This document shows, piece after piece, positions 10,796 to 19,732 of a stretch of 64,000 nt of DNA (position 1 is its first letter; each line of letters starts with the position of its first letter). Under the pieces are notes generated by a model. It made no database searches, was not told where the DNA came from, and saw nothing but the letters and a program-made list of their open reading frames with translations. A program made the translations under genes and the position numbers. Source of the DNA: Pragia fontium DSM 5563 = ATCC 49100 (GTDB lineage: Bacteria > Pseudomonadota > Gammaproteobacteria > Enterobacterales > Enterobacteriaceae); assembly GCF_900112475.1 (NCBI RefSeq), contig NZ_FOLW01000003.1, positions 340,078 to 404,077 of the forward strand, read 5' to 3'.

Positions 10796-11770
10796 TTACT
10801 GAATAGCCGCATTCACTTCATCAATCTGTAAGCTCAGGCTTTCCAGACCGCCGCCGGACAGATACCATAAATCTGGTTGCAGATAGACAATTTTTCCCTT
10901 GCGGAAGGCATTGGTTTGTTTGATTTTGTCATCTTCCATCAGGCTACGATCGACTTTTCCTTCACCAATGGCTTCGTTCCGGTCGACAATAAAGATAATG
11001 TCAGGATTCTTTTCAGCAATATAGTCAGGCGTACCGGCCTGACGGCCATCGGCTAAGTTTTCATCGGCTTTTTTAACGCCGAGCACTTGGTGAATGATAG
11101 AAGCGTAGCCGTTAGACGTCGAGGCGGAGAATTTTCCATTGTAATGCACTAGTACCATGGCTTTTTGCCCGGATGCTTCCGCTTGTTTTCTCAGTTCAGT
11201 AATTTTTTTATCTAATACGGCTAATCCGTTGTCGGCCTCGGCTGTTTTATCGAAAATCTGGCCGATGGTCAGGACATTTTTCTTAAAGGAATCCAGATAA
11301 ACACCATTGTTAATACTGAGGTTAATGGTTGGCGCAATGGTGGCAAGTTCATCATAGGATTTTCCCTGACGACCGGTAATAACGATTAATTCTGGCTTTA
11401 AATCACGGATGGCCTGCATGTCCGGCTGCTTCATATTGCCGGCATTGGCGACCTTATCGTTGTTATATTGGGATAAATAACTGGGGATATTTTTCTTAGG
11501 TAACCCGGCTACGGTGGTGATACCCAGCGCATGCATCGTATCCAACGTGCCAAAGTCGAAGATAACCGGGTTAGTTGGGTTTTGATTGACCTCGGTGGTG
11601 CCTTGAGTATGGTGGACTGATACGGTTTTGGGTGACGTTTTAGCAGCCGGAGCGGCCGTCACTTGGGTGGTTTCAGGTACGGCGGTTGCCGTGTCAGAGG
11701 TTTTCTGATCGCAGCCCGCTAATGCCGTTGCCAGTGTTGTTACGGCCAGAATAGATAAGATATGTTTCAT
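10796..11770 (-). CDS. Siderophore ABC transporter substrate-binding lipoprotein (FatB/YclQ-type)
   Basis: The 324-residue product is a periplasmic iron-siderophore binding protein. A lipoprotein signal peptide ends in LATALAGC with the lipid-modified cysteine at residue 20, followed by a Thr/Ala-rich linker to about residue 48. The body shows the patterns of the FatB/YclQ/CeuE branch (helical-backbone fold): PVIFDFGTLDTMHALGI, GLPKKNIPSYLSQY, DLKPELIVITGRQ and a C-terminal LSLQIDEV. No permease or ATPase gene is adjacent, so its membrane partner must be elsewhere. A Fur-box-like site lies upstream at 11853-11867, consistent with iron repression. The ligand (catecholate, petrobactin-like or other) cannot be read from the sequence. 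Confidence 0.85.
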   Translation of the reverse strand: MKHILSILAVTTLATALAGCDQKTSDTATAVPETTQVTAAPAAKTSPKTVSVHHTQGTTEVNQNPTNPVIFDFGTLDTMHALGITTVAGLPKKNIPSYLSQYNNDKVANAGNMKQPDMQAIRDLKPELIVITGRQGKSYDELATIAPTINLSINNGVYLDSFKKNVLTIGQIFDKTAEADNGLAVLDKKITELRKQAEASGQKAMVLVHYNGKFSASTSNGYASIIHQVLGVKKADENLADGRQAGTPDYIAEKNPDIIFIVDRNEAIGEGKVDRSLMEDDKIKQTNAFRKGKIVYLQPDLWYLSGGGLESLSLQIDEVNAAIQ

Positions 11771-11852
11771 GGCATCGCCTTTTGATGAGTAGAGTGGGTG
11801 ATTGATTTTATTAGCGAAGTTTACTTGAGTTAATTCACCTCTTCAATGTAAA

Positions 11853-11867
11853 TGATTATTGTTATCA
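11853..11867 (-). promoter_or_regulatory. Fur box upstream of the siderophore-binding lipoprotein gene
   Basis: TGATTATTGTTATCA is close to the 7-1-7 Fur consensus (TGATAAT-N-ATTATCA) and lies 83 bases before the start codon at 11770. It is in an AT-rich promoter region. Fur control is inferred from this match and from the gene's function. Confidence 0.75.
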
Positions 11868-11990
11868 TTGATTGGGTTGGTGATCGCAGAGTTTTATCTT
11901 GGTGTGTTTGCCATATTGGGCGGATTTACCCAGACGGAATGCGGTTAAAGGGGGCGAATGATGTTTATAAGAAGTGATGTTCGGTGAGAA

Positions 11991-12027
11991 AACAACAGCG
12001 CCTTATAGTGATTGAGGCGCTGTTGTT
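11991..12027 (-). terminator. Terminator after uxuR
   Basis: AACAACAGCGCCT pairs perfectly with AGGCGCTGTTGTT (13 bp, 11-base loop). Read on the minus strand, it is followed by TTTTC, so it fits a terminator for uxuR. Confidence 0.7.
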
Positions 12028-12055
12028 AATTAGTATGAGTGGGAAAAGCCGGGTG

Positions 12056-12820
12056 TCAGGCGTCGGCTTCACTCAGTGGCCATGATTCAAATAGATAGCC
12101 ATCAAAATTAATATCATCGACATCAGAAAACTCCAGTAAACGGAGCTTCACATTTTCCAGATGTTGCCACATGGCCAGTTTGGCAGCTTTAGCATCTCTT
12201 TTAATCAGCGTGGCCAGAATTTGTTTATGGTCAGAGAGCCAGTCTTTACGATAGTGAGTATTTTCCAGACGGCTATGCAGCTGGATCCACATCGGATTAT
12301 TTTCACGCCACTGCCAGGACTGTTTAAATAGCTCGACCAACATACTATTGTGGGTCGCTTCAGCGATGGCAAGGTGGAATAGCATATCACCGCTTTCTTT
12401 ATCATCGGATACCAGTTCTTGCTCTTCAACTTGTAGCGCCTGGCGCATTTTTACAATATCTTCTCGCGTGACCTGAAGAGCAGCGAACTCGGCAATGTTA
12501 CTTTCCAGCAGTTGACGAGCCTGAAGCAGCTCAAAGGGGCCAGCATCATTACATTGATTGGTTGCTGATGCGTCGCTGGCGGAATCCTGAGGAGTATTAA
12601 TGACAAAAATACCTGAACCGCGCCTCACCTCAACTAACTTTTCAATTTCCAGCATGATCAATGCCTCACGTACAACTGTACGGGAGACGTTCAGCATTTC
12701 AGCTATTTCACGCTCAGGAGGAAGACGTTTACCAATCGCATACTGCTTCTGAGCAATCATGCGACGTAGCATCAGTCCAACTTCTTGATAGGGCCGTTGT
12801 TGAGAAGATTGTTGTTTCAT
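12056..12820 (-). CDS. uxuR: UxuR, GntR/FadR-family repressor of hexuronate metabolism
   Basis: The 254-residue product has an N-terminal winged helix (residues about 10-75, RLPPEREIAEMLNVSRTVVREALIMLE) and a C-terminal FadR-type effector domain. It matches E. coli UxuR more closely than ExuR: QRPYQEVG at the start, CNDAGPFELLQARQLLESNIAEFAALQ, HNSMLVELFKQSWQWRENNPMWIQLHS, and VDDINFDGYLFESWPL at the end. UxuR represses glucuronate/fructuronate genes and responds to fructuronate. It is divergent from a hexuronate transporter gene, with a shared 574-base regulatory region. No uxuAB or uxaCBA gene is in the window, so the catabolic enzymes must be elsewhere. Confidence 0.92.
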   Translation of the reverse strand: MKQQSSQQRPYQEVGLMLRRMIAQKQYAIGKRLPPEREIAEMLNVSRTVVREALIMLEIEKLVEVRRGSGIFVINTPQDSASDASATNQCNDAGPFELLQARQLLESNIAEFAALQVTREDIVKMRQALQVEEQELVSDDKESGDMLFHLAIAEATHNSMLVELFKQSWQWRENNPMWIQLHSRLENTHYRKDWLSDHKQILATLIKRDAKAAKLAMWQHLENVKLRLLEFSDVDDINFDGYLFESWPLSEADA

Positions 12821-13115
12821 GATGGTGTGTCAGTTCTCATCGATTGACTGGTATAAAACCGAAAAACATAACTATTATGCCAAATTATAACATAACTGGT
12901 CAGCCAACTATATCTGAAAACAGCCACGGGCATAAAATGTCCTCTTCAGACTAAGACAGGAAATTGGCTGATTATTCTAATTTAGTGCCGAAGACCAAGC
13001 TATTTGGTCTGGCTGATCGCGGTTATAACCCGTTTACTTGATAAAGCGACACAGTATTCGCTTTCATTGTGCATTTTAACCCAACCAATCCTTATGAACT
13101 GTCAACCATACTTGT

Positions 13116-13132
13116 AAATTGGTTAACCAGAT
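13116..13132. promoter_or_regulatory. UxuR/ExuR-type operator
   Basis: AAATTGGTTAACCAGAT resembles the known enterobacterial UxuR/ExuR palindrome (AAATTGGTATACCAATTT as I remember it). The core TGGTTAACCA is perfectly symmetric. It lies about 260 bases before the transporter start. Confidence 0.65.
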
Positions 13133-13167
13133 CACAGATTGATCATGCCTTTGGTTTACCTAATTGA

Positions 13168-13189
13168 TTTGCGTGATCGCGATCAATTT
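13168..13189. promoter_or_regulatory. CRP-like site upstream of the hexuronate transporter
   Basis: The site contains CGTGATCGCGATCAAT, a TGA-N6-TCA palindrome with flanking T and A tracts like the CRP consensus. CRP activation of sugar-acid genes is usual; binding here is inferred only. Confidence 0.5.
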
Positions 13190-13394
13190 TTTCCTGATTT
13201 TACTCATTCACCATGTCAACTTGGCGCAATGGGGCATTTATTAATGAATTACATCACCAAGACCATTGAGCGCAGATAACCATTGGAAGGCCATTTATTT
13301 TTTTTGGTCAACCTATTTGATGATGTTTCCGATACTTCTTGTTCTAAGCAATTAGGCTTAAGCGATAGGTATAGTGATGAACAGAGGCTTTTTC

Positions 13395-14702
13395 ATGAAA
13401 ATGACAAGATTAAGATGGTGGATTATTGGCCTGGTTTGTATGGGCACAATTGTAAACTATCTTTCACGTAGCTCATTGAGCGTTGCCGCTCCGGCAATGA
13501 TGCAAGAATTAAACTTTAATGAACAACAATATTCTTGGGTCGTGAGTGCATTCCAACTTTGTTATACCGTTGCTCAACCGATTGTCGGTTATTTGCTGGA
13601 TGTTATTGGTCTAAAAATAGGTTTCTTCATTTTTGCACTGCTATGGTCGCTGATTAATATGGCCCATGCTTTGGCCGGTGGCTGGGTCAGTCTGGCGTTT
13701 CTGCGTGGTTTAATGGGGCTGACTGAGGCCTCTGCGATTCCGGCCGGTATCAAAGCCAGTGCTGAGTGGTTCCCAACTAAAGAACGCGGTATTGCCGGCG
13801 GTTTATTTAATATCGGTACCTCGATTGGTGCAATGTTAGCACCACCTCTGGTTGTGTGGGCGATGCTGACGTTTGCAGACCAAGGGCTTGGCACCGAGAT
13901 GGCGTTTATCATCACCGGCGGTATCGGTATCTTGTTCGCTATTACCTGGTTCCTTATTTATAACTCGCCGAATAAACATCCGTGGATTACCCAAAAAGAG
14001 CTGCGCTATATTGAAGATGGGCAGGAAAGTTATCTACAGGATGATAATAAAAAGCCTTCGGTAAAAGAGATTATCAAACAGCGTAACTTTTGGGGATTAG
14101 CGATCGCTCGTTTTCTGGCGGATCCGGCTTGGGGAACATTAAGTTTCTGGATGCCATTATATCTGATCAACGTGATGCATTTACCATTGAAAGAGATCGC
14201 AATGTTTGCCTGGTTACCGTTTCTGGCGGCCGACTTTGGTTGCGTTGCCGGCGGTTTTCTTGCCAAGTTCTTCATGGAAAAACTGAAGATGACCACCATC
14301 AATGCTCGCCGAGCTAGCTTTACCATCGGTGCGGTTTTGATGATTTCCATTGGTTTTGTCAGCATGGTGTCGAATCCGTATATCGCGATCGCGTTAATGA
14401 GCCTGGGCGGGTTTGCCCACCAAACGCTGTCTACCGTAGTAATTACGATGTCGGCTGACTTATTCAAGAAGAATGAAGTGGCGACCGTCGCCGGACTGGC
14501 TGGTTCTGCTGCATGGTTAGGGCAATTGACCTTTAACCTATTTATGGGGGCATTAGTGACGGTTATTGGTTACGGCCCGTTTTTCATCGCGTTGAGTCTG
14601 TTTGATATTATTGGTGCGATTGTTCTCTGGACCTTAATTAAGGATCCGGCGAAAGATGCTAAAAATAGCACAACCGGAGAGGCGGCTTTAGCCAACTCAT
14701 AA
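13395..14702 (+). CDS. Hexuronate MFS transporter (ExuT-like, ACS family)
   Basis: The 435-residue protein is a 12-helix major facilitator of the anion:cation symporter branch, similar to E. coli ExuT, which imports galacturonate and glucuronate. Shared blocks include the N-terminal LRWW..GLVCMGTIVNYLSR, QPIVGYLLDVIGLKIG, EASAIPAGIKASAEWFP.KERGIAGGLFNIGTSIGAM, ARFLADPAWGTLSFWMPLY and GGFAHQTLSTVVITMSADLF.KNEVAT. I chose the ATG at 13395 because AGAGG lies seven bases upstream; an ATG at 13374 in frame is possible but less well placed. Divergence from uxuR supports uronate transport. The exact sugar acid is not certain, so I leave the symbol empty. Confidence 0.85.
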   Translation: MKMTRLRWWIIGLVCMGTIVNYLSRSSLSVAAPAMMQELNFNEQQYSWVVSAFQLCYTVAQPIVGYLLDVIGLKIGFFIFALLWSLINMAHALAGGWVSLAFLRGLMGLTEASAIPAGIKASAEWFPTKERGIAGGLFNIGTSIGAMLAPPLVVWAMLTFADQGLGTEMAFIITGGIGILFAITWFLIYNSPNKHPWITQKELRYIEDGQESYLQDDNKKPSVKEIIKQRNFWGLAIARFLADPAWGTLSFWMPLYLINVMHLPLKEIAMFAWLPFLAADFGCVAGGFLAKFFMEKLKMTTINARRASFTIGAVLMISIGFVSMVSNPYIAIALMSLGGFAHQTLSTVVITMSADLFKKNEVATVAGLAGSAAWLGQLTFNLFMGALVTVIGYGPFFIALSLFDIIGAIVLWTLIKDPAKDAKNSTTGEAALANS

Positions 14703-14731
14703 TAGAAAAATAAGCGTTTGCTGGATTTGTT

Positions 14732-14769
14732 CTGAAGCCGTAGCCAACTAATGTTGGCTACGGCTTCAG
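14732..14769. terminator. Perfect 17-bp hairpin between convergent transporter and argA genes
   Basis: CTGAAGCCGTAGCCAAC and GTTGGCTACGGCTTCAG pair perfectly around a 4-base TAAT loop. It sits between convergent genes and probably ends both transcripts, but there is no U-tract on either side, so it might act mainly as an mRNA 3'-end protector. Confidence 0.6.
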
Positions 14770-14788
14770 TGTGTGCGGCGTATTCTGA

Positions 14789-16114
14789 TTAAACTTGTGA
14801 GACCAGAATTTTTGAACGGCGCTGATAGTTATACATTGCCTGCTTTTTCAGCGGCAGATCATCAATATCCGCGGGCATAAAGCCGCGTTCCTGAAACCAA
14901 TGAATACTGTGGGTGGTTAATACAAACAGTTTCTCTAGTCCCATCAGACGGGCTTGAGTACTGATTTTCTCCAGCAGAATTTCACCGCGCAGTGAACTGC
15001 GATACTCCGGATGGACGGCGACGCAGGCCATTTCACCAATTCTCTCTTCGGTAAAGGGGTAGAGGGCTGCGCAGGCAATGGTCATATTATCGCGTTCGAT
15101 AATAGTGAATTTATCAATTTCCATTTCCAATTGTTCACGGGAACGGCGCACTAAAATTCCTTGTTGTTCCAGCGGGCGAATGAGCTCCAGAATACCGCCA
15201 ATGTCATGAATGGTGGCTCGGCGAACCTGCTCGGCACTTTCCATGACTATCTGGGTGCCAATACCATCGCGGGAGAACAGCTCCTGTAGTAATGCGCCAC
15301 TGTCTTGATAGCTAATGAGATGACAACGGCGAACACCGCTGCGGCAAGCTTTGACCGCACCGCGCAGAAAGCGCACGGTACCGGAGTTATAGTCGCCACT
15401 GGCCTCATAATACTCTAGGTATTTTTGCGCGTCGTTAGGGAATAGCTCAGGCAGGATCTTGCCCTTTTCGTCTTCGACTCCCTGAGAGGAACAGAAACCG
15501 ATAATTTTCTCAGCCTTAAGTTTAATCGCTAACTGTGTGGCGAGTTCTTCTGAGGTTAAATTAAAGCTTTCACCAGTGACCGAAACCGCAACGGGCCCCA
15601 ACAAAACAATGGCACCGCTGTTTAACTGATGATGGATGGCGTCTTCATCGATGCGCCGAATGCGACCGCTATGACAGTAATCAATGCCGTCATCGATACC
15701 CAGCGGTTGCGAAATCACAAAGTTGCCGCTGACCACATTAATATGCGCCCCTTGCAGTGGCGTATTATTCAGGCTCATGGACAGGCGAGCGGTAATATCC
15801 AACTGAAGCAGACCGGCGGCTTGTTTTACCAACTCCAGCGATTCCGCATCGGTAACGCGAGTATGTTTATGGTAGATCGGCGGCTTGTTATGCAATGCCA
15901 GATTGGCATCAATTTGTGGTCTGGCACCATAAACCACCACGAGCTGAATGCCCAGACTGTGCAGCAGGCCGATATCACTGATGATATTACCAAAGTTTTC
16001 ATGCTCGATGGCTTCACCACCCAGCATGATGACAAACGTTTTGCCCCGATGAGCATTAATATAAGGAACTGAATGGCGGATGCCTTCCACCAGCTCAGTA
16101 GTACGTTCCTTCAT
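14789..16114 (-). CDS. argA: N-acetylglutamate synthase
   Basis: ArgA acetylates glutamate with acetyl-CoA, the first step of arginine synthesis. The 441-residue protein (E. coli 443) has an N-terminal amino-acid-kinase-like domain ([25 protein letters not shown]...[11 protein letters not shown]) that serves arginine feedback, and a C-terminal GNAT acetyltransferase domain from about residue 295 ([47 protein letters not shown]). The start at 16114 gives [20 protein letters not shown] as in E. coli; the frame is open further upstream but that part covers the operator. Two ArgR boxes precede it. It lies next to amiC as in E. coli, although recD is separated from it here by an inserted block. 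Confidence 0.96.
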   Translation of the reverse strand: MKERTTELVEGIRHSVPYINAHRGKTFVIMLGGEAIEHENFGNIISDIGLLHSLGIQLVVVYGARPQIDANLALHNKPPIYHKHTRVTDAESLELVKQAAGLLQLDITARLSMSLNNTPLQGAHINVVSGNFVISQPLGIDDGIDYCHSGRIRRIDEDAIHHQLNSGAIVLLGPVAVSVTGESFNLTSEELATQLAIKLKAEKIIGFCSSQGVEDEKGKILPELFPNDAQKYLEYYEASGDYNSGTVRFLRGAVKACRSGVRRCHLISYQDSGALLQELFSRDGIGTQIVMESAEQVRRATIHDIGGILELIRPLEQQGILVRRSREQLEMEIDKFTIIERDNMTIACAALYPFTEERIGEMACVAVHPEYRSSLRGEILLEKISTQARLMGLEKLFVLTTHSIHWFQERGFMPADIDDLPLKKQAMYNYQRRSKILVSQV

Positions 16115-16127
16115 GATAAAACCTCGT

Positions 16128-16162
16128 TGCATAAAAATTCGTATTTTTTGTATTTTTATTCT
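16128..16162 (-). promoter_or_regulatory. Pair of ArgR (ARG) boxes upstream of argA
   Basis: TGCATAAAAATTCG (16128-16141) and TGTATTTTTATTCT (16149-16162) both resemble the ArgR half-operator core TGAATWWWWATTCA. Their spacing is exactly 21 bases, the usual centre-to-centre spacing for the two boxes bound by one ArgR hexamer. They begin 14 bases upstream of the argA start codon. Confidence 0.85.
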
Positions 16163-16421
16163 ATTTAGTGTCATCTGGCAAGCAGAATATTTAAACAAAC
16201 TCGGTTTTTTATTGGTTGATGATCATAATGCTCTGGATTGTTTTGAGCGTTTGTCGCTAATTTGGGGGGGAAATGTCAGTTTTCTGATTTTTTCGCCTCA
16301 GATCTAGGCAAAAAAGCAGATAATATACAGGTTAAGCGTGACAGAACGGTCTCTCTTCGGTAGAGTTTTACGCCAGCTTTATTTTGTTTATATTTTGTAG
16401 TTCGTTTTATGTCGGAGAATC

Positions 16422-17663
16422 ATGTCTAGCTCTAAACCTAATTACTTACGCCGTCGTTTATTACAGGGTGCTGCTGCAACCTGGTTATTGAGCGTGAGTG
16501 GTGTTGGCATGGCGGCGTCATTAACAAGTGTTATTGCGGTGCGTGTGTGGCCCTCTTCGACCTATACTCGGGTAACGCTGGAATCCAGTGCCCCTTTGAA
16601 ATATAAACAGTTTGCTTTAACTAATCCCAATCGAATTGTTATCGATATTGAAAATGTTCATTTAAACAGTGTGTTAAAGAGCATTGCTGGTCAGGTGCAA
16701 AACAGTGACCCTTATTTGAAGCTGGCGCGCATCGGGCAGTTTGATAAGAATACTGTGCGTTTAGTGTTAGAGCTTAAGCAGAATATTAATCCGAACCTAT
16801 TCACTCTGAAACCGATTGCGGAATTCAAAAACCGTCTGGTGGTCGATCTGTATCCGGCTAACGGCGGTTCTTCTGAGCCAGACGATCCGCTGTTGGCGTT
16901 GTTAAAAGAGTATAATCAGGGCGCGCTGGAGCAGGATCAGCGGGCAGATGTACCCCAAACCGGCAAAGTTGGCCGCGATCGTCCACTGGTGATTATGTTG
17001 GATCCTGGTCATGGTGGGGAAGATCCTGGGGCGATTGGTAAAAGGGGAACTCGGGAAAAAGATATTGTGCTGCAAATTGCTCGTCGGTTGCGCACCTTAA
17101 TCCAGAAAGAACCCGGTATGAAAGCCTATATGACGCGTAATGAAGACGTATTTATTCCGTTAAAGGTACGAGTTGCTAAGGCGCGCAAACAGCGCGCCGA
17201 TCTGTTTATTTCTATTCATGCGGATGCGTTCAGCAATCGATCAGCTCATGGTTCATCTATTTTTGCGCTGTCGACTAAAAAGGCGACCAGTAGCGCAGCA
17301 CAGTTTTTAGCCCAAACCCAGAACGAAGCGGATAAAATTGGCGGCGTCAGTAAGAGCGGCGATCGCTATCTTGACCATACAATTTTTGATTTAGTACAAA
17401 CCGCGACGATTAGCAGCAGCCTTAAATTTGGTAAAGAAGTGCTCGGTCGTATGGGGCGGGTGAATAAATTACATAAGAATAAGGTTGAGCAAGCGGGATT
17501 CGCAGTGTTAAAAGCGCCAGATATCCCCTCTATTTTGATTGAAACCGCCTTTATTTCTAATCTGGAAGAAGAGCGTAAGTTGAGAACGGCAAGGTTCCAG
17601 CAGCAAATAGCTGAATCCGTTTTTGCCGGGATCAAAGCGTATTTCTCGACCATCAAGTTTTAG
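16422..17663 (+). CDS. amiC: N-acetylmuramoyl-L-alanine amidase AmiC
   Basis: AmiC is a periplasmic zinc amidase that splits septal peptidoglycan during daughter cell separation. The 413-residue protein has a twin-arginine signal (RRR at residues 10-12, then [14 protein letters not shown], cleavage near AA at 30-32), an AMIN septal-targeting domain (about 35-140), a linker, and an Amidase_3 catalytic domain from about residue 185. Zinc and catalytic residues are visible: DPGHGGED (H near 196), TREKD (E near 211), SIHADAF (H near 265) and LIETAFISN (E near 373). The conserved [14 protein letters not shown] and [18 protein letters not shown] match E. coli AmiC. Divergent from argA as in E. coli. 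Confidence 0.96.
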   Translation: MSSSKPNYLRRRLLQGAAATWLLSVSGVGMAASLTSVIAVRVWPSSTYTRVTLESSAPLKYKQFALTNPNRIVIDIENVHLNSVLKSIAGQVQNSDPYLKLARIGQFDKNTVRLVLELKQNINPNLFTLKPIAEFKNRLVVDLYPANGGSSEPDDPLLALLKEYNQGALEQDQRADVPQTGKVGRDRPLVIMLDPGHGGEDPGAIGKRGTREKDIVLQIARRLRTLIQKEPGMKAYMTRNEDVFIPLKVRVAKARKQRADLFISIHADAFSNRSAHGSSIFALSTKKATSSAAQFLAQTQNEADKIGGVSKSGDRYLDHTIFDLVQTATISSSLKFGKEVLGRMGRVNKLHKNKVEQAGFAVLKAPDIPSILIETAFISNLEEERKLRTARFQQQIAESVFAGIKAYFSTIKF

Positions 17664-17759
17664 CTAACGAGTGTCACCCCGTAGCCATTATTGGCGCGTT
17701 TAACGTTATTAGGCGCAAATCATTTAAATGAAGCGGGTTTCCCTGTTCTATCTAGAAAA

Positions 17760-17797
17760 CATCCCAGTTTACTTGTTCTGACAAGTCGGCTGGGATG
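17760..17797. terminator. Two-part hairpin between convergent amiC and NCS2 permease genes
   Basis: CATCCCAG/CTGGGATG encloses a second stem ACTTGT/ACAAGT with a TCTG loop. It lies between two convergent genes and is a plausible bidirectional terminator, though without a strong U-tract. Confidence 0.55.
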
Positions 17798-17823
17798 GCG
17801 TTTAACGATCAATTTACGGTATA

Positions 17824-19128
17824 TCAGCGACTTTTTCTGCCTTGGCTGCTTAACTGTTGTTTTTGACGATACAACATTAACCTTTCCAGCGTGACGGCCA
17901 CTAGGGTACCTAAAATCAGCCCATTACTCAGTAGTGAAGTGACTAAAGGTGATAAACCAGCAAAGGCGGTGGCGGGTAAAAACATGGCGCTAATACCCAC
18001 AAACCATCCAGCCGCGACACTATGGTTACGTATGCCTTTATCTTCTACGCTATCAAACTGCGTCAGTGCAATCATAATGATACCTAAGCCAAAGGACGGG
18101 ATAAGCGCAGCATAGCCTACCGCGGGTGGTAAGGCCGCGAAGAATGAAGTAACGATAGGGGATAGGCTGATTAATATTATGAGTAAGTTTCCGCAGATAA
18201 AAGGCAGCAACTGAGTAAAACGCGTTTGCGCGATAAAAGCAGCGGAACCGGAAATCGGCACTGGGCCAATAGCACCGAAGGTGCCTGAAAGCAGGTGAAT
18301 AATACCGGAAACAATGCTGGTTTTATTTAAGCGGTCTTCAACCGGCAGTTCAAACTTCTGGAAAACCGTTTGCACGACTTTAACACTGGCCATTAAGTTA
18401 GTGAGTAACAGAATTGTCAGCAGGAATACGTTAACTATCATGCCATGCTCAAGGCGAGGAGTGCCAAAGGGGAAGATCGCCGGTAGCTTAATGGCGCTGG
18501 TTACCGGTGTAATCGGGTTGGCATAACCAAACAGGTAAAACAGAATCCAGCCGCTAATGATGGAAACCAGCGTCGCGTAAGTGCTAATTTGTTTGATTTT
18601 GATACAGATATAGGCAATAGCAACGGTGGCGATAGAGAGTAAGGTTATCGTTGGATTAATGGCGGTGGACTCTTTACTAATACCCATCATGCCTTTTAAG
18701 AAGGTACCGGAGAGCTGGACTACCAAAAGAATCAGGTAAACGCCCATCACCGTCGGGGTAAATAGTTTGGCGATTTTATTCACTACGCCTAAAAGAGAAA
18801 GCAGTATAAAAATACAGCCGCTTAAAATAAAGCTGAATTCCATAACGCGCAGGGTTTCATTATGTGAGCCAAACAAGACGGAACCAATACCGGCATAAAG
18901 GGCGAAAACGCCCCACCAAATCCCTGCTGGCCCTTCTATGATCGGCAATTTATGCCCAAATAGCGCTTGTAATATACCCGCGACACCTAAAATAAATAGC
19001 GTGCGTGAGACAAATTCAATGATGGCATCGGGCGTTAAGCCAAATGTACTGGCAATGGATACTGGGATAACAACGCTGCCCATCAGTATATAAAGCATCC
19101 ATTGCAGCGATGCTAAAATAAATTTCAT
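17824..19128 (-). CDS. NCS2-family uracil/xanthine-type permease
   Basis: The 434-residue inner-membrane protein belongs to the nucleobase-ascorbate transporter (NCS2, xanthine/uracil permease) family. It has about 12-14 hydrophobic segments and typical blocks LPIIEGPAGIWWGVFALYAGIGS, KLFTPTVMGVYLILL, GTFGAIGPVPISGSAAFIAQT and PPAVGYAALIPSFGLGI. The start at 19128 has AGGAG six bases upstream; an upstream TTG-type start would lack a ribosome site. Substrate (uracil, xanthine, another purine) is not clear from the motifs. It is not one of the genes normally found between amiC and mltA, so it is part of a species-specific insertion with the cupin gene behind it. Confidence 0.8.
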   Translation of the reverse strand: MKFILASLQWMLYILMGSVVIPVSIASTFGLTPDAIIEFVSRTLFILGVAGILQALFGHKLPIIEGPAGIWWGVFALYAGIGSVLFGSHNETLRVMEFSFILSGCIFILLSLLGVVNKIAKLFTPTVMGVYLILLVVQLSGTFLKGMMGISKESTAINPTITLLSIATVAIAYICIKIKQISTYATLVSIISGWILFYLFGYANPITPVTSAIKLPAIFPFGTPRLEHGMIVNVFLLTILLLTNLMASVKVVQTVFQKFELPVEDRLNKTSIVSGIIHLLSGTFGAIGPVPISGSAAFIAQTRFTQLLPFICGNLLIILISLSPIVTSFFAALPPAVGYAALIPSFGLGIIMIALTQFDSVEDKGIRNHSVAAGWFVGISAMFLPATAFAGLSPLVTSLLSNGLILGTLVAVTLERLMLYRQKQQLSSQGRKSR

Positions 19129-19333
19129 AGTGATCTCCTGAGACTGGTTCCGCATTATAAAGCAAATAAGCTGACATGTTGTTTAATCGCGGTATGTCTG
19201 AGCATCGATATGGGCAGTTTAAAGGGGAATGAGTAGTGAGTATTACCATGAGGGACACTGCTGGAGATATCATTAACTGAGAAACGATATTGATTTTTTA
19301 TTCAGCGGTAGTGTTTAGGCCAGATAGGCAAAA

Positions 19334-19363
19334 GCTGATTCAACCATAGATTGCTGAATCAGC
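19334..19363 (-). terminator. Terminator after the cupin gene
   Basis: GCTGATTCA pairs with TGAATCAGC (12-base loop). On the minus strand the stem is followed by TTTTG, fitting a rho-independent terminator for the gene ending at 19391. Confidence 0.65.
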
Positions 19364-19390
19364 CTTTATCAGGATTGACAGGATTAAACG

Positions 19391-19732
19391 CTAATCAACA
19401 ATAAACAGACGTGCGCCTGTCTCAGTATAGGATTGGTGCTCTTCTGCATTATCACCAACCTGATAGCTCATACCGGGTTTGAGGACAAATATACGGCCAT
19501 CTTCCAGCGTGGTTTCCAACTCGCCCTCGATACAAAATAAGACATGGCCCTTTTTACACCAGTGATCGGCAAGATAACCCGCAGTATATTCAACCATCCG
19601 CACCCGGATAGGATTTTGCGGGTCGCCAAAAAATCGAGTTTGCCAGTAGGCCATGCCGGTTTCACCGCTATGTTCGGTTTTTTCTACATCTTGCCAGTCG
19701 GTGAGGCTAAAGGGAAAAGGTGTCATTTTCAT
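19391..19732 (-). CDS. DHCW-motif cupin-fold protein
   Basis: The 113-residue protein is a single-domain cupin. It shows VRMVEYTAGYLADHWCKKGHVLFCIEGELETTLEDG, with the D-H-W-C signature and a second histidine two residues after the lysines, then GMSYQVGDNAEEH with a possible third metal histidine. Similar small proteins are annotated as DHCW-motif cupins of unknown role. The start at 19732 has AGGT six bases upstream. It is a monocistronic minus-strand gene between the NCS2 permease and the tRNA genes. A metal-binding or sensor role is possible but nothing in the sequence proves a reaction. Confidence 0.75.
   Translation of the reverse strand: MKMTPFPFSLTDWQDVEKTEHSGETGMAYWQTRFFGDPQNPIRVRMVEYTAGYLADHWCKKGHVLFCIEGELETTLEDGRIFVLKPGMSYQVGDNAEEHQSYTETGARLFIVD

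Larger units (their letters stand above)
12821..13394. promoter_or_regulatory. Divergent regulatory region between uxuR and the hexuronate transporter
   Basis: This 574-base stretch has no convincing gene. It holds several TTGGT/ACCAA half sites, a near-perfect UxuR/ExuR-type palindrome (13116-13132), a weaker dyad TGGTCAGCCA at 12897-12906 near uxuR, an inverted repeat AGACCAA/TTGGTCT at 12992-13010, and a CRP-like site at 13168-13189. Control of both genes by UxuR and cAMP-CRP is inferred. Confidence 0.6.

Noticed and set aside
14030-14467. 145-codon minus-strand frame opposite the hexuronate transporter gene
   Set aside because: Antisense to a conserved membrane protein gene, without start signals.
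15629-16072. 147-codon plus-strand frame opposite argA
   Set aside because: It is antisense to a well-conserved gene; composition mirrors the argA codons.
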